Shown here: positions 7,880-15,285 of the stretch, piece by piece | How positions within the stretch are numbered: position 1 is the first letter of the stretch | Layout: each line of letters begins with the position of its first letter | DNA from: Deinococcus sedimenti | GTDB lineage: Bacteria > Deinococcota > Deinococci > Deinococcales > Deinococcaceae | Direction of reading: 5' to 3' | DNA: 58,525 bases | NCBI RefSeq assembly: GCF_014648135.1 | Contig: NZ_BMQN01000015.1 | Coordinates: forward strand, 1-58,525 | The notes under the pieces: model-generated | Databases searched by the model: none | The model's input: only the letters and a program-made list of their open reading frames with translations | Told to the model about the DNA's origin: nothing | Position numbers and translations under genes: made by a program

Positions 7880-8905
7880 TCACCATTCGTCCACGACGTC
7901 ACTGAGGTGCTGGTCGTCCCACTTCGCGTAGATTCGCGTGGTCTCCAGGCCGCTGTGGCCGAGGTGACGGGCCACGTCCTCCAGGTTGTGCGTGGCCTTG
8001 TACAGCCGGGTGCCGGCGGTATGCCTCAGGGCGTGGGTGCCGAGGTACGGGACGCCTGCTTTCTCGGCCAGGACTTTAAGGCGTTGCCGGGCGCGGGTGG
8101 TGGTGTACGCGAGGAGGCGGGGCTCATCGGCGGGGGCCAGGAGGCGCCAGTCCTCCAGCGCCCGGACGAGGCGCCGTGACAGGGTGACCCGCCGCCGCTT
8201 ACCTCCCTTGCCCCGCTGGACGGTCAGGCGCCGGGTCCCACAGTCGACGTCGGCCCAGACCAGGGCGGTACTCTCCGCGACGCGAAGGCCCGCGTGCCCC
8301 CCGAGCAGCACCAGGACGCGGTCCTGCACGTCCGCACACGCCAGCAGCTTCTCGAAGTCGCTGTCCGAGTAGGGGCGCCGCCGTTCCCAGGGTGCCGTCG
8401 GATTGCGTCCGGGCCGGGCGTCCACGAAGACGTCGTCTTTCATGGCGCCCGCCCAGCGCAGCGCCGCCGTCAGGGCGCGGGCCGCCGCGAGGTAGACGGT
8501 GACCGTCGACGGAGCGCGCTTGGCTTCCAGCAGGCGGATCCAGAGCTGGGCCTCGTCGGACGTGAGGCGCAGCAGCCCGCCCGTGCTCGACTCAACGTAG
8601 CCCAGAAAGGCCCGTACGCCGTGCGTGTAGGTGCGTTGGGTCTGCGGCGAGGTGCGTGCGCCGGCCGGGCCGAACAGTTGCCGGTGGGCTTGCAGGAGGT
8701 CGAGCAGCACGGCCTCGTCCAGATCACGGGCGGCTTCCAGGGCGCGGCGGCGGCGTTCCTCGGGCGTGAGGCTGACCCAGTGGCGCGAGACGGCCATCGC
8801 CTCACTGCGAAACAGGGCCAGGCTCAGTGGGGAGCGCAGGGCCGGCACGCCCGGCATGGGCACGTCCGCGGTCCAGTCGGCCTGACCTGTCTTCCGGTCC
8901 GTCAC
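7880..8905 (-). CDS. Tyrosine recombinase (XerC/D-like)
   Basis: Site-specific recombinase of the phage-integrase family, 341 residues. An N-terminal SAM-like core-binding domain (about 85-165, SPQTQRTYTHGVRAFLGYV) precedes the catalytic domain. Catalytic residues are visible in order: Arg in GHAGLRVAES, Lys region TVQRGKGGKRRRV, HxxR in THALRHTAGTRLY, His in HLGHSGLETT and nucleophile Tyr in RIYAKWDDQ. Its ATG overlaps the mazF-like stop by ATGA, so it is translated as the third gene of the toxin-antitoxin operon, an unusual link. Its role may be plasmid dimer resolution or integration; no recombination site was identified. Confidence 0.9.
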   Translation of the reverse strand: MTDRKTGQADWTADVPMPGVPALRSPLSLALFRSEAMAVSRHWVSLTPEERRRRALEAARDLDEAVLLDLLQAHRQLFGPAGARTSPQTQRTYTHGVRAFLGYVESSTGGLLRLTSDEAQLWIRLLEAKRAPSTVTVYLAAARALTAALRWAGAMKDDVFVDARPGRNPTAPWERRRPYSDSDFEKLLACADVQDRVLVLLGGHAGLRVAESTALVWADVDCGTRRLTVQRGKGGKRRRVTLSRRLVRALEDWRLLAPADEPRLLAYTTTRARQRLKVLAEKAGVPYLGTHALRHTAGTRLYKATHNLEDVARHLGHSGLETTRIYAKWDDQHLSDVVDEW

Positions 8906-9252
8906 AGCGAGAGGTGGAGCCGCAGGGCCGCGTCGAGTTGCCTCACCTGCGTTGCGGTCAGGCGGCCAATGGGTGCCTGGCCCAGCTGCTCGAAGCGGAT
9001 GGTACGGAGCTGTTCGGCCTGCGCCTTGCAGTCCTGACCGAGCCCTGTGTCTGACGCTGAAAGCAGGACCTGAAAGTCGTAGACCCGGGAGACCTTGCTG
9101 CTCACGGGCACGACGGTGACGGCGCCGGTGCCCAGCCGCTCGACGGTGCGGTTGAGGCTGTCGGCACTGACGATTACGACCGGGCCGAGCGGCTCTGCGC
9201 CGCCGGGCCTCGTGGGGTGGAGATCGGCGAGGTACAGATCACCGCGCCGCAT
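8902..9252 (-). CDS. mazF: MazF/PemK-type toxin (endoribonuclease)
   Basis: Toxin of a type II toxin-antitoxin pair; family members cleave mRNA. Start ATG 9252 gives MRRGDLYLADLHPTRPGGAEP, the standard opening of the family (RGDIxxxDLxPTxGxEQxGxRP). Further signature segments are PVVIVSADSLNRT, VTVVPVSSKVSRVYDFQVLL and CKAQAEQLRTIRFEQLG. 116 residues, normal length. The first 14 bases overlap the antitoxin gene and the stop overlaps the recombinase start, so all three genes are coupled. Confidence 0.93.
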   Translation of the reverse strand: MRRGDLYLADLHPTRPGGAEPLGPVVIVSADSLNRTVERLGTGAVTVVPVSSKVSRVYDFQVLLSASDTGLGQDCKAQAEQLRTIRFEQLGQAPIGRLTATQVRQLDAALRLHLSL

Positions 9253-9487
9253 CCGGGTCACCTCCCGGATCCACTGCGGGGAGGGCGTCCCAGCGTTCGG
9301 CGTCGCCTGAGGTGTGCCACTCCTCGAGAGCGCCGGCGTACTGCCCTTCGAGTTCATGTTCACGCAGCAGCGTGAGGGCACGGGCGACGACTTCGGACTT
9401 GGAGCGGACCTGATGCGACTTCTGGTACTGGGCCACGAAGTCCAGCAGCGTGCCGTCCAGACTGACGCTCAATTTCTCCACACTCAT
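9239..9487 (-). CDS. Antitoxin of the MazF-like pair (ribbon-helix-helix type)
   Basis: 82 residues from ATG 9487. The N-terminus EKLSVSLDGTLLDFVAQYQKSH followed by SKSEVVARALTLLRE is the ribbon-helix-helix DNA-binding pattern (beta strand, then SxSEVVxxAL helix). The acidic, flexible C-terminus (EEWHTSGDAERWD) is expected to wrap the toxin. It overlaps the toxin gene by 14 bases. It probably represses its own operon, perhaps through the inverted repeat at 9542-9560. Confidence 0.88.
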   Translation of the reverse strand: MSVEKLSVSLDGTLLDFVAQYQKSHQVRSKSEVVARALTLLREHELEGQYAGALEEWHTSGDAERWDALPAVDPGGDPDAAR

Positions 9488-9493
9488 TCCGAA

Positions 9494-9560
9494 ATTCTAT
9501 CGGAAGAAAAGTACGAACAGCTCGCGTCTGCTGAAGCCGTTTACTCTTACGTTAAGAGTA
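9494..9560 (-). promoter_or_regulatory. Promoter and operator of the toxin-antitoxin-recombinase operon
   Basis: On the minus strand TAGAAT (9499-9494) is a near-consensus -10 box six bases before the antitoxin ATG, with no Shine-Dalgarno, so the transcript is probably leaderless. About 43 bases further upstream lies the inverted repeat TACTCTTA-CGT-TAAGAGTA (9542-9560, perfect 8-base arms). It is a candidate operator, though placed further upstream than is usual. Confidence 0.55.
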
Positions 9561-9579
9561 TTTAACATAAATAACACAA

Positions 9580-9883
9580 CTAGGTCGTGTTGAACATGTG
9601 TTCCCCACCATGAACGGCTTGGCCAATATCGGCGGGCAGCAGTTCGACCAAGCGAGCCACGACCTGCTCCGTCCTCCCTTCACCTCGCACACGTCCCCAA
9701 GCGTCTTTCACCCGGAACGAATCGCCATAGGAAACAGTCCAAGGCAGATCACGCGTGAACGGGTAGCCTGTACAACGGCTGAAACCCAGCATCACATGGC
9801 ATTTCACGGGCATGAGCTGGCGTAGCTCCAGTCGTTGCCACGCCGCTTCTACCAACGCCCGAGTCCCCACGCGGCCGGTGATC
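9580..9883 (-). pseudogene. Truncated hypothetical gene abutting the IS3 element
   Basis: A frame reading ITGRVGTRALVEAAWQRLEL, then MPVKCHVMLGFSRCTGYPF, DLPWTVSYGDSFRVKD and ending EHMFNTT. A GTG at 9870 could start it, but the frame runs up to the IS3 boundary at 9883-9884. It therefore looks like the 3' part of a gene whose 5' end was removed by the insertion and an associated rearrangement. No family recognised. The piece beyond the other end of the IS is on the opposite strand and not its missing half. Confidence 0.45.
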
Positions 9884-9904
9884 TGTCAAGGGTTTGGTGG
9901 AGCC

Positions 9905-10802
9905 TCAGTTCAGGATGTAAGCCTGCTCCTCGAAGGCCGTCGGTGACTGATACCCCAACGATGAGTGACGACGGCGACGGTTATAGAACACTTCAATCCA
10001 CTCGAACACCTCTGTCCGTGTCTGGGCACGGTCCCACTGCGCTTCGCCAAGCCCCATCTCCGTCTTCAATGTCGCAAAAAAGCTTTCCTGGACAGCGTTA
10101 TCCCAGCATTCTCCTGCCTCGCTCATACTCTGAATGGCCTGCAATCTATCCAGCGCCTGCTGGTACACATCGCTCGTATACTGGCTCCCTCGATCCGAAT
10201 GATGCAGGAGTCCGCCTGGTGGGTTCCGACGAGCCACCGCCATCTCCAACGCCGCTGTGACCAGCGGCGTCTGAAGTCGCTCATTCAGCGCCCAGCCGAC
10301 AATTTTCCTCGAGTACAGGTCCATGACCGTCGCCAGGTACAACCAGCCTTCACGGGTGGGGACATACGTGATGTCCGTGACCCACTTCTGGTTCGGGCCG
10401 TCCGCAGTGAATACCCGATCAAGAATGTTTTCTGCGGCTGGGCGCGAAGATTTCGCTTTCGTTGTCGTGCGGACCTTCCGTTTCCCACGCGCGACAAGCT
10501 GTGCTTGTCGCATGAGTCGCCGAATCCGCTGACGACTGACCTGCTCTCCCTGTGCTTTCAGGTCGGCTTGGATGCGCAGCGCCCCGTATGTTCCCCGGCT
10601 CTCCTCGAAGCTGGTCCTGATTTTCTCGATCAGCACGCGGTCTTTTGTGATCCTCTTACACTCCGGCCTTCCCCGCGCAGCGTAGTACCCGCTAATGCTC
10701 ACGTCCAGAATCCGGCACATCAGTTCCACTGGGAACTCGTTCTGGTGCCCCTCGATGAACTTGAAGATCAGGGCTGCTTCGCGAAGAAGGCCAGTGCTTT
10801 TT
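9905..10802 (-). CDS. IS3 orfB (DDE catalytic domain, made by -1 frameshift)
   Basis: The frame is entered from orfA by slippage at the A6G tract: after KK it continues STGLLREAALIFKFIEGH. The N-terminal HTH_21 segment (CRILDVSISGYYAARGR; RGTYGALRIQADLKAQG) is followed by the integrase core. Its first Asp is in KWVTDITYV, the second Asp in LLHHSDRGSQYTS and the Glu in NAVQESFFATLKTE. The C-terminal YNRRRRHSSLGYQSP is typical. The frame is undamaged, so the element could be active. No independent start codon looks convincing. Confidence 0.92.
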
Positions 10803-11076
10803 TCAGGATATCCCGGTCCTGTCGTGCAATTTCCAGTTCCCGCTCCAGTTCCTTGAGTCGAGCCTCCTGTAGTGAAAGGGCGGGGATGCCCCGCCCGGTG
10901 AACGCTGGGCGGCCGGCGGCCGTCTGGGTGTCCTGCTGCTGCTTCCACCGGACGACGTAGTGAGGGGGAACGCCGAGGTCACGGGCAATCTGGGCGCAAC
11001 TCTTTCCGGTCGTGCGGACCAGCCGGACGGCTTCTTGTTTGAACTCAGCGGTAAATTTCTGCTTGGGTACGGACAT
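10768..11076 (-). CDS. IS3 orfA (transposase DNA-binding subunit)
   Basis: 102 residues. The N-terminal helix-turn-helix (FTAEFKQEAVRLVRTTGKS, AQIARDLGVPPHYVVRWKQQ) is the IS3 OrfA type. It is followed by a leucine-zipper-like coiled coil (LKELERELEIARQDRDILKKAL). Near its end, the minus-strand slippery heptamer AAAAAAG (complement of 10797-10803) allows -1 frameshifting to make the OrfAB transposase. Confidence 0.93.
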   Translation of the reverse strand: MSVPKQKFTAEFKQEAVRLVRTTGKSCAQIARDLGVPPHYVVRWKQQQDTQTAAGRPAFTGRGIPALSLQEARLKELERELEIARQDRDILKKALAFFAKQP

Positions 11077-11129
11077 TCTGTCCTCCAGTGTGGATCACAC
11101 TGAACTTACCCTCCACCAAACTCTATCCA

Positions 11130-11584
11130 GTTCACACTTCCCGGAGGCTGAGCAGGGTGTGGGAGCGGCGCCACCCCTGTTGTTGACGGTGCCTGCCGAT
11201 GAACCGTATCGCTTGAGGATCGTGGTGGGCGATGAAACCGGCTTCGGAGTCGAATCGTGGTCTGCGCAGGTCCCCCTGCCGGAAGGCGCATTACAAGCGC
11301 TTGACGAATTGTCTGACGGCTGGACATTGCCGAATGAGGTTTCGGACGGCTTTTTCAACACTTGGAGAGCCTTTGAGGGTGTGGCGCTGATGGGGGTCGC
11401 GTCGTCCATGGATGGTTCACGTGTTGTGTTCGCCCATTCGAGGGTTATGCAGTGGGCCCAGACGCTGAGCTACTTCATCCTGTTGCTGCGGGTGGCCGAG
11501 GAACGGCTTCCGGACTCATGGGTACGGAGCCGCGTAGCACGAACGCATTTCATGCTGCAACCCGATCTGTCGCACAGACGCTAG
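11130..11584 (+). pseudogene. Hypothetical gene truncated at its 5' end by IS3
   Basis: A protein-like frame emerges directly from the IS3 boundary: HFPEAEQGVGAAPPLLLTVP, then YRLRIVVGDETGFGVESW, ALQALDELSDGWTLP, FEGVALMGVASSMDG, MQWAQTLSYFILLLRVAEERLP. It ends at 11584. The native start is missing, although a GTG at 11159 could act as a substitute. The middle part could be a small immunity-like or binding domain, but no family was recognised. Confidence 0.5.
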
Positions 11585-11753
11585 CCGACAAACTCTAGCG
11601 CCTTGAAGGCCACCAGAACCGGTGGAACCGGGCGAGCGGATCCGGACCGGGTTCTGGTCGACTTTGCCGTACGCGATCCTGATCTGTCGGTTTTTTCAGG
11701 CCGCATCACGCAACGTGGAGGCAAGAGTGGCCAGTTCCATCGTCTGAGGTGAA

Positions 11754-11999
11754 TCACGGCCGGCTTCTGCGATGTGAAAGAGCAGACACTGAACCATCTG
11801 GCTCGACGGCCTGCACGACAGCCAGGGCTTCAATCGCCTCGATCTGGTCCGGATCGACGTCTCCGGAAACCAGTCCATACCGATGAAGGAACTTGCTGTC
11901 GATGTCGCGCACCCCAGCCCGGTGGAGCAGTTCGAGTACGGCTTCACCGGCGGCTTTGTCCTCTGCTTCGTTGAGGTTCACGGTGATGTGCACCAGCAT
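11754..11999 (-). CDS. Small protein resembling a protease-inhibitor I9-like fold
   Basis: 81 residues from ATG 11999 with a strong AGGAGG ribosome site. The pattern LVHITVNLNEAEDKAAGEAV, LLHRAGVRDIDSKFLHRYGLVSG and IEAIEALAVVQAVEPDGSVSAL alternates strands and helices. It ends with a 'value-value-Glu' strand (VVQAVEPDGSV) like I9/propeptide-type ferredoxin-fold proteins. It lies 31 bases downstream of the recombinase-like gene in the same direction, so the two probably form an operon. The fold assignment is inference. Confidence 0.6.
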   Translation of the reverse strand: MLVHITVNLNEAEDKAAGEAVLELLHRAGVRDIDSKFLHRYGLVSGDVDPDQIEAIEALAVVQAVEPDGSVSALSHRRSRP

Positions 12000-12030
12000 G
12001 GGTCGCCTCCTTGGTCCGGTGGACGCGCTG

Positions 12031-13008
12031 TTACGTGGTGGGATCCTGTTTTTTGAGGCTGAGCTTCAGGAGTGGCCGGATGGCTTCCGTGGAGCCGAGC
12101 CCCAGGTGCTGACGCAGCTGCTGGCGGCTGTGGAGCAGGTGCTGGTCGGTGTTCTCGAGCAGGCGTAGGCCGGCGGCGTTGCGCAAGGCCTGCCAGGCGC
12201 GGTAGGTGACGCCGGCGCGCCGGCACAGGAAGAACAGGCGTTTGCGGAGGAAGAACTGGGCTTCAATGTCGAAGACCCGTCCGGTGGTGCTGAACAGGGC
12301 GGTGTGACCGCGCTGACGGCCCCACTGTTCCAGGGCGGTTCGCAGGTCCTCGCTGATGTTCACGGTGCGGTTGGTGGTGCGTAGGGTACCGCCAGTCAGA
12401 TCGAGGTCCTTGAAGGTCAGTTTCAGGACTTCTGGGCCGGTCAGGCCGCCGTGGGCGCCCAGGAGCACGAGCGCGCGTTCTTCGAGCGTCGCATGACGCA
12501 GCAGCTGGGCGATCTCGTCGGCGGTGTAAGCTTGGCGGTGTTCTTCGGGATGGTTGATGACGCCGATGATGCTGCGGTAGGGATTGCCGGAAACCAGGCC
12601 TTGGTCGTACAGGATGTCGTAGAGGGTGCGCACCTGAGTCAGGCGATTCTTGATGGTGGCCGGAGCGTAGTGGGTGATCAGCCAGTGCCGGTAAGCTGCG
12701 GCCTGGTGGAGGTCGGCGTTCAGGACACTGCGCTGTTCCTGCTCCACCCATTTGAAGTAAAGCCGGATGCCACTGACGACGTTGATGTGCGTGGAGGTGC
12801 CGGGCGGGCTCGCGAGGTACGGGGTCAGCGCATCGGTAGCAGCGGCATACGCCCGCTGCACGATCAGGTGGCGCAGGGCAACGTTGACCTCCGGCATAAA
12901 CCTCAATATATAGGAGTAATCGGCCAAAAAAGCCACGTGTTCGGGCTGTTTTTTGAGCTTTTGCTGCTGCATAGGCGTGGTGAAAATTGGTATCGGTCTC
13001 AGCTTCAT
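12031..13008 (-). CDS. Catalytically degenerate tyrosine-recombinase-like protein
   Basis: 325 residues from ATG 13008 (ribosome site AGGAAG). The two-domain layout of a tyrosine recombinase is clear: a core-binding domain around residues 50-150, then EEHRQAYTADEIAQLLRHAT and LEERALVLLGAHGGLTGPEVL. The active-site residues, however, are mostly replaced. Arg I is Thr190 (GGLTGPE instead of GLRxxE). The HxxR motif is Q273-A-L-R276, keeping only the Arg. The third-box His is L304 (HLGLG) and the nucleophile position is L313. The open reading frame is undamaged, so this looks like a maintained DNA-binding protein rather than an active recombinase. AT-rich DNA with a TATATATTGATA tract lies just upstream. 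Confidence 0.8.
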   Translation of the reverse strand: MKLRPIPIFTTPMQQQKLKKQPEHVAFLADYSYILRFMPEVNVALRHLIVQRAYAAATDALTPYLASPPGTSTHINVVSGIRLYFKWVEQEQRSVLNADLHQAAAYRHWLITHYAPATIKNRLTQVRTLYDILYDQGLVSGNPYRSIIGVINHPEEHRQAYTADEIAQLLRHATLEERALVLLGAHGGLTGPEVLKLTFKDLDLTGGTLRTTNRTVNISEDLRTALEQWGRQRGHTALFSTTGRVFDIEAQFFLRKRLFFLCRRAGVTYRAWQALRNAAGLRLLENTDQHLLHSRQQLRQHLGLGSTEAIRPLLKLSLKKQDPTT

Positions 13009-13140
13009 TGCTTGTCTTCCTATATATTGATACCCCCACTCCGGTTGGCGACTCGCACCGGCGATTCTTTGTCCAACTCGACTTCGGTACCCCTGGAAGA
13101 GTGGTCCTAGGCCCCTCAAGGCCCACTACTCGCTCCCTAC

Positions 13141-13770
13141 TCAGCGGCGAGGAAAAGCGGCGCTGCGATAGAACGTGACGGTTGATTTCTGGATATCGAA
13201 GCGAACGCGCTGCCAGTCCAGGGTCGTGCCCCCTGGCGCCTTGACGTAGATGTCGACGGACCGTGCCGTCTTCGGCACCCGCTGAGGCGTCGCCGTGTTG
13301 CGGTAGAACAGGGCCTTCAGCGGACCACCGTCGACGCTGACGCCGACCGTGAGCGGCATCACCGGGAGGCCGGCAGCATCGAACGTCAGCTGGCGCTCAG
13401 CGAGGTCAAACACCACGTTCGAGGCGTGGGGGACGGCCCCATACGATCTGTTTTCCAGAACGATCCTGCCGGTGTTGCGGTACCCGTCCCGGAACACGTT
13501 CGCAAACGCACTGAACTGCCGGGCCGTGACTGTCAAGGTCCGGGCCTTCGGATCAGGTTTGAAGACGAACCCGCAGAAGGCCGTCAGGCGCGCAGGGCCG
13601 CCACTGAAGAACTCGACGTTGACCGTCTCGGGTTCAGCTGGGAACGCGGCCTGCGTGCGGTAACTCGCCCGCTGCATGCCCGCCAGCATCAGGCCGGCGC
13701 AATCGGCGGGCGCGGCCGCCTGCGCCGGGACAGAGATCAGGAGAAAGGGAAGAAGAAACCGGGCTGTCAT
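13141..13770 (-). CDS. Secreted hypothetical protein
   Basis: 209 residues from ATG 13770, with GGAGGT upstream. It has a clear signal peptide, MTARFLLPFLLISVPAQAAA, with cleavage probably after AQA. The mature part contains two Cys (PADCAGLM and TAFCGFVF) that could pair, and beta-rich segments (VNVEFFSGGPARLTAF, TVTARQFSAFANVFRDG, LTVGVSVDGGPLKALFYR, RVRFDIQKSTVTFY). Likely periplasmic or cell-envelope. No family recognised. It is divergent from the XRE regulator, with 93 bases between starts. Confidence 0.75.
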   Translation of the reverse strand: MTARFLLPFLLISVPAQAAAPADCAGLMLAGMQRASYRTQAAFPAEPETVNVEFFSGGPARLTAFCGFVFKPDPKARTLTVTARQFSAFANVFRDGYRNTGRIVLENRSYGAVPHASNVVFDLAERQLTFDAAGLPVMPLTVGVSVDGGPLKALFYRNTATPQRVPKTARSVDIYVKAPGGTTLDWQRVRFDIQKSTVTFYRSAAFPRR

Positions 13771-13797
13771 GGGTCAGCACCTCCAGAAGCAGTCTAC

Positions 13798-13822
13798 ATG
13801 ACTTTAAGTGATATGACTTTAA
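13798..13822. repeat. Two direct repeats in the divergent promoter region
   Basis: ATGACTTTAA occurs at 13798-13807 and again at 13813-13822, a spacing of 15 bases, in AT-rich DNA between the divergent secreted-protein and XRE genes. These may be binding sites for the adjacent XRE regulator or part of the overlapping promoters. Function is inferred from position only. Confidence 0.4.
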
Positions 13823-13863
13823 TTGCATGGTCGCACGGCTAGCCCTCTCGGCACCCTGAAGCA

Positions 13864-14088
13864 ATGGCGAAAACGGACAAGGGACCGACCGAATCGAGGT
13901 TGACCTTCGGGCGCCGGCTGCGCGAGGAACGGCAGCGGCGAGGCCTCACCCTCGAAGACCTCGCCGCTGCCAGCGGCATCACCTGGTCCTACATCGCGCA
14001 GGTCGAAGTCGGACGCCGCAACATCAGCGTCGACAACATGCACCTGCTGGCCGCAGGCCTCGGCCTGACCCTGCGCGAACTGTTGTGA
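13864..14088 (+). CDS. XRE-family transcriptional regulator
   Basis: 74 residues, almost entirely one Cro/C1-type helix-turn-helix: FGRRLREERQRRGLTLEDLA, then AASGITWSYIAQVEVGRRNIS (the turn and recognition helix, with the family's S/Y-x-x-Q/E-E-x-G-x-R pattern) and LHLLAAGLGLTLRELL-type closing helices. Short single-domain members usually repress neighbours. Likely targets are the 13141 gene and its own promoter via the repeats at 13798-13822. Confidence 0.88.
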   Translation: MAKTDKGPTESRLTFGRRLREERQRRGLTLEDLAAASGITWSYIAQVEVGRRNISVDNMHLLAAGLGLTLRELL

Positions 14089-14106
14089 GCGGAGCTGCCT
14101 CGCCAC

Positions 14107-14652
14107 TCACGGGTGGGCGTCCCACACCACGTCCAGCGGCTCCACCTCGTCACCCAGCCACCGGTACGCGGCGGCCGAGAGCCGCTCTTCACGCCGCCCG
14201 ACGCTCAGCAGCACGTGCAGGTCGTCGAACAGCGCGGTGCGCCGGCCGGCCCGCAGCCACGTCAGGTCCTGCTCGAAACCGGCCACCTGATTGTCCGGCG
14301 CGATGATCCAGCTGCCCACCCAGTTCATTGGCGGCCCACCAGCGGCGGCCAGCGCGTCCGCCCAGCCCACCGCGTACCGGGGATCGGCATCCAGGGGCGA
14401 CTGGCAGGACAGCCACCAGGCGTAGCCCTGTGGAGCCGCGAACCGGATCTGCAGCGCCTCACCCTCACACCAGCCGAACAGCAGGCCGCCGCGCCAGCGC
14501 CCTGCGCTGGTCAGTTGCGTCAGCAGCGACGCCTTAGCCTCGCGGTGCACCTGCACGCGCTCAGGCACCGACCACTCCGTCACTCGCGCCACTGGACCGG
14601 CCGGCAGGCCCAGGAGACGCTGATGCACACGGGACGTCACAGACCCTTCCAT
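14107..14652 (-). CDS. Hypothetical protein, possibly JAB/MPN-like without the metal site
   Basis: 181 residues; the start is uncertain (ATG 14652, or a GTG four codons later behind GGAAGG). RVQVHREAKASLLTQLTSAG, RGGLLFGWCEGEALQIRFAAP, NWVGSWIIAPDNQ and FDDLHVLLSVG follow the order of a JAB/MPN domain. In that domain an 'xGGLLxG' strand precedes WVGxWHxHP and a later Asp. Here the metal-binding H-x-H is replaced by I-I-A, so protease activity would be lost. The fold assignment is a weak pattern inference. The gene converges on the XRE gene, 18 bases away. Confidence 0.55.
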   Translation of the reverse strand: MEGSVTSRVHQRLLGLPAGPVARVTEWSVPERVQVHREAKASLLTQLTSAGRWRGGLLFGWCEGEALQIRFAAPQGYAWWLSCQSPLDADPRYAVGWADALAAAGGPPMNWVGSWIIAPDNQVAGFEQDLTWLRAGRRTALFDDLHVLLSVGRREERLSAAAYRWLGDEVEPLDVVWDAHP

Positions 14653-15285
14653 CTGAACATGAGTTCTCCTTTGGGCGGACCGCGAAAGACGTTAAGGGGC
14701 GCTCCATCCCTCCTACCACCGCACCCGACCGGGTGAACATCCGTTGCTGGCGTCAGCGTTGCGGTTCCGACACTGCCCCTGCGGTCCCGCGCGGGAGGGA
14801 GCCGATGGCCGCTCGGCGGCACCCTGCGGCCTGGCCGTGGACGCCCAGGTGAGCATCATGGCGCAGCCTGTACGAGCTGCCACACGCTGTTCAGGCTGTG
14901 TCCGCGAGACGGATACCCTCACTCCAACGTAAGCCGTGATCGATGTGACTGACCCCACCGTCATCAGTACCACTCCCCCGAGGCAAGGGCAACTGCGGCC
15001 CTTGTGATCCCGCTGAGTGCTGGCTGGACCTTGAACAAGGCTGCCCTTTGAGAGCGCTAGGGCATCAGGATCAGGGGCTTGAGAGGGGAACGAGCGTGAG
15101 CGGACGCACCTTTCCGTGCCCAGCACAGCCCTGCGTCCAAGGCCGCTCGACACGCGAGCGGCAACCCTCAGATTCAAGGTCCTGCGGCCCGCTGGCGTCG
15201 GGAGGAACCAGCAGGCCTGCACATTGCTGCGGACGCCAGTTCTGGGCTAACTGGCCCCACTGCTCGAGGGGGGGAACCGGTGAAA
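14653..15285. other. Intergenic region, 633 bases, no convincing gene
   Basis: Frames here lack protein-like composition and start signals. One feature stands out: GCCGCTCG-ACACG-CGAGCGGC at 15142-15162, a perfect 8-base stem with a 5-base loop. It lies 124 bases downstream of the stop of the minus-strand 15286 gene and may be its terminator, though no T-run follows. Confidence 0.4.

Larger units (their letters stand above)
9884..11129 (-). mobile_element. IS3-family insertion sequence, apparently complete
   Basis: About 1.25 kb, with imperfect inverted ends sharing TG-N6-GTTTGGTGGAG: left end TG at 9884, then GTTTGGTGGAG from 9892; right end is the complement of CTCCACCAAAC at 11111-11121, with CA at 11128-11129. 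A second matching block AGTTCAG follows in both ends. It carries overlapping orfA and orfB with a programmed -1 frameshift. Flanking trinucleotides ATC and GTT differ, so no target duplication is seen. The element separates two truncated genes. Confidence 0.88.

Noticed and set aside
9881..11133. Target-site duplication of the IS3 element
   Set aside because: Flanking ATC and GTT do not match, and no 3-5 base match was found by shifting the ends.
14713..15222. 169-codon minus-strand frame in the 14.7-15.2 kb gap
   Set aside because: Mixed low-complexity translation and no start signal; called noncoding.
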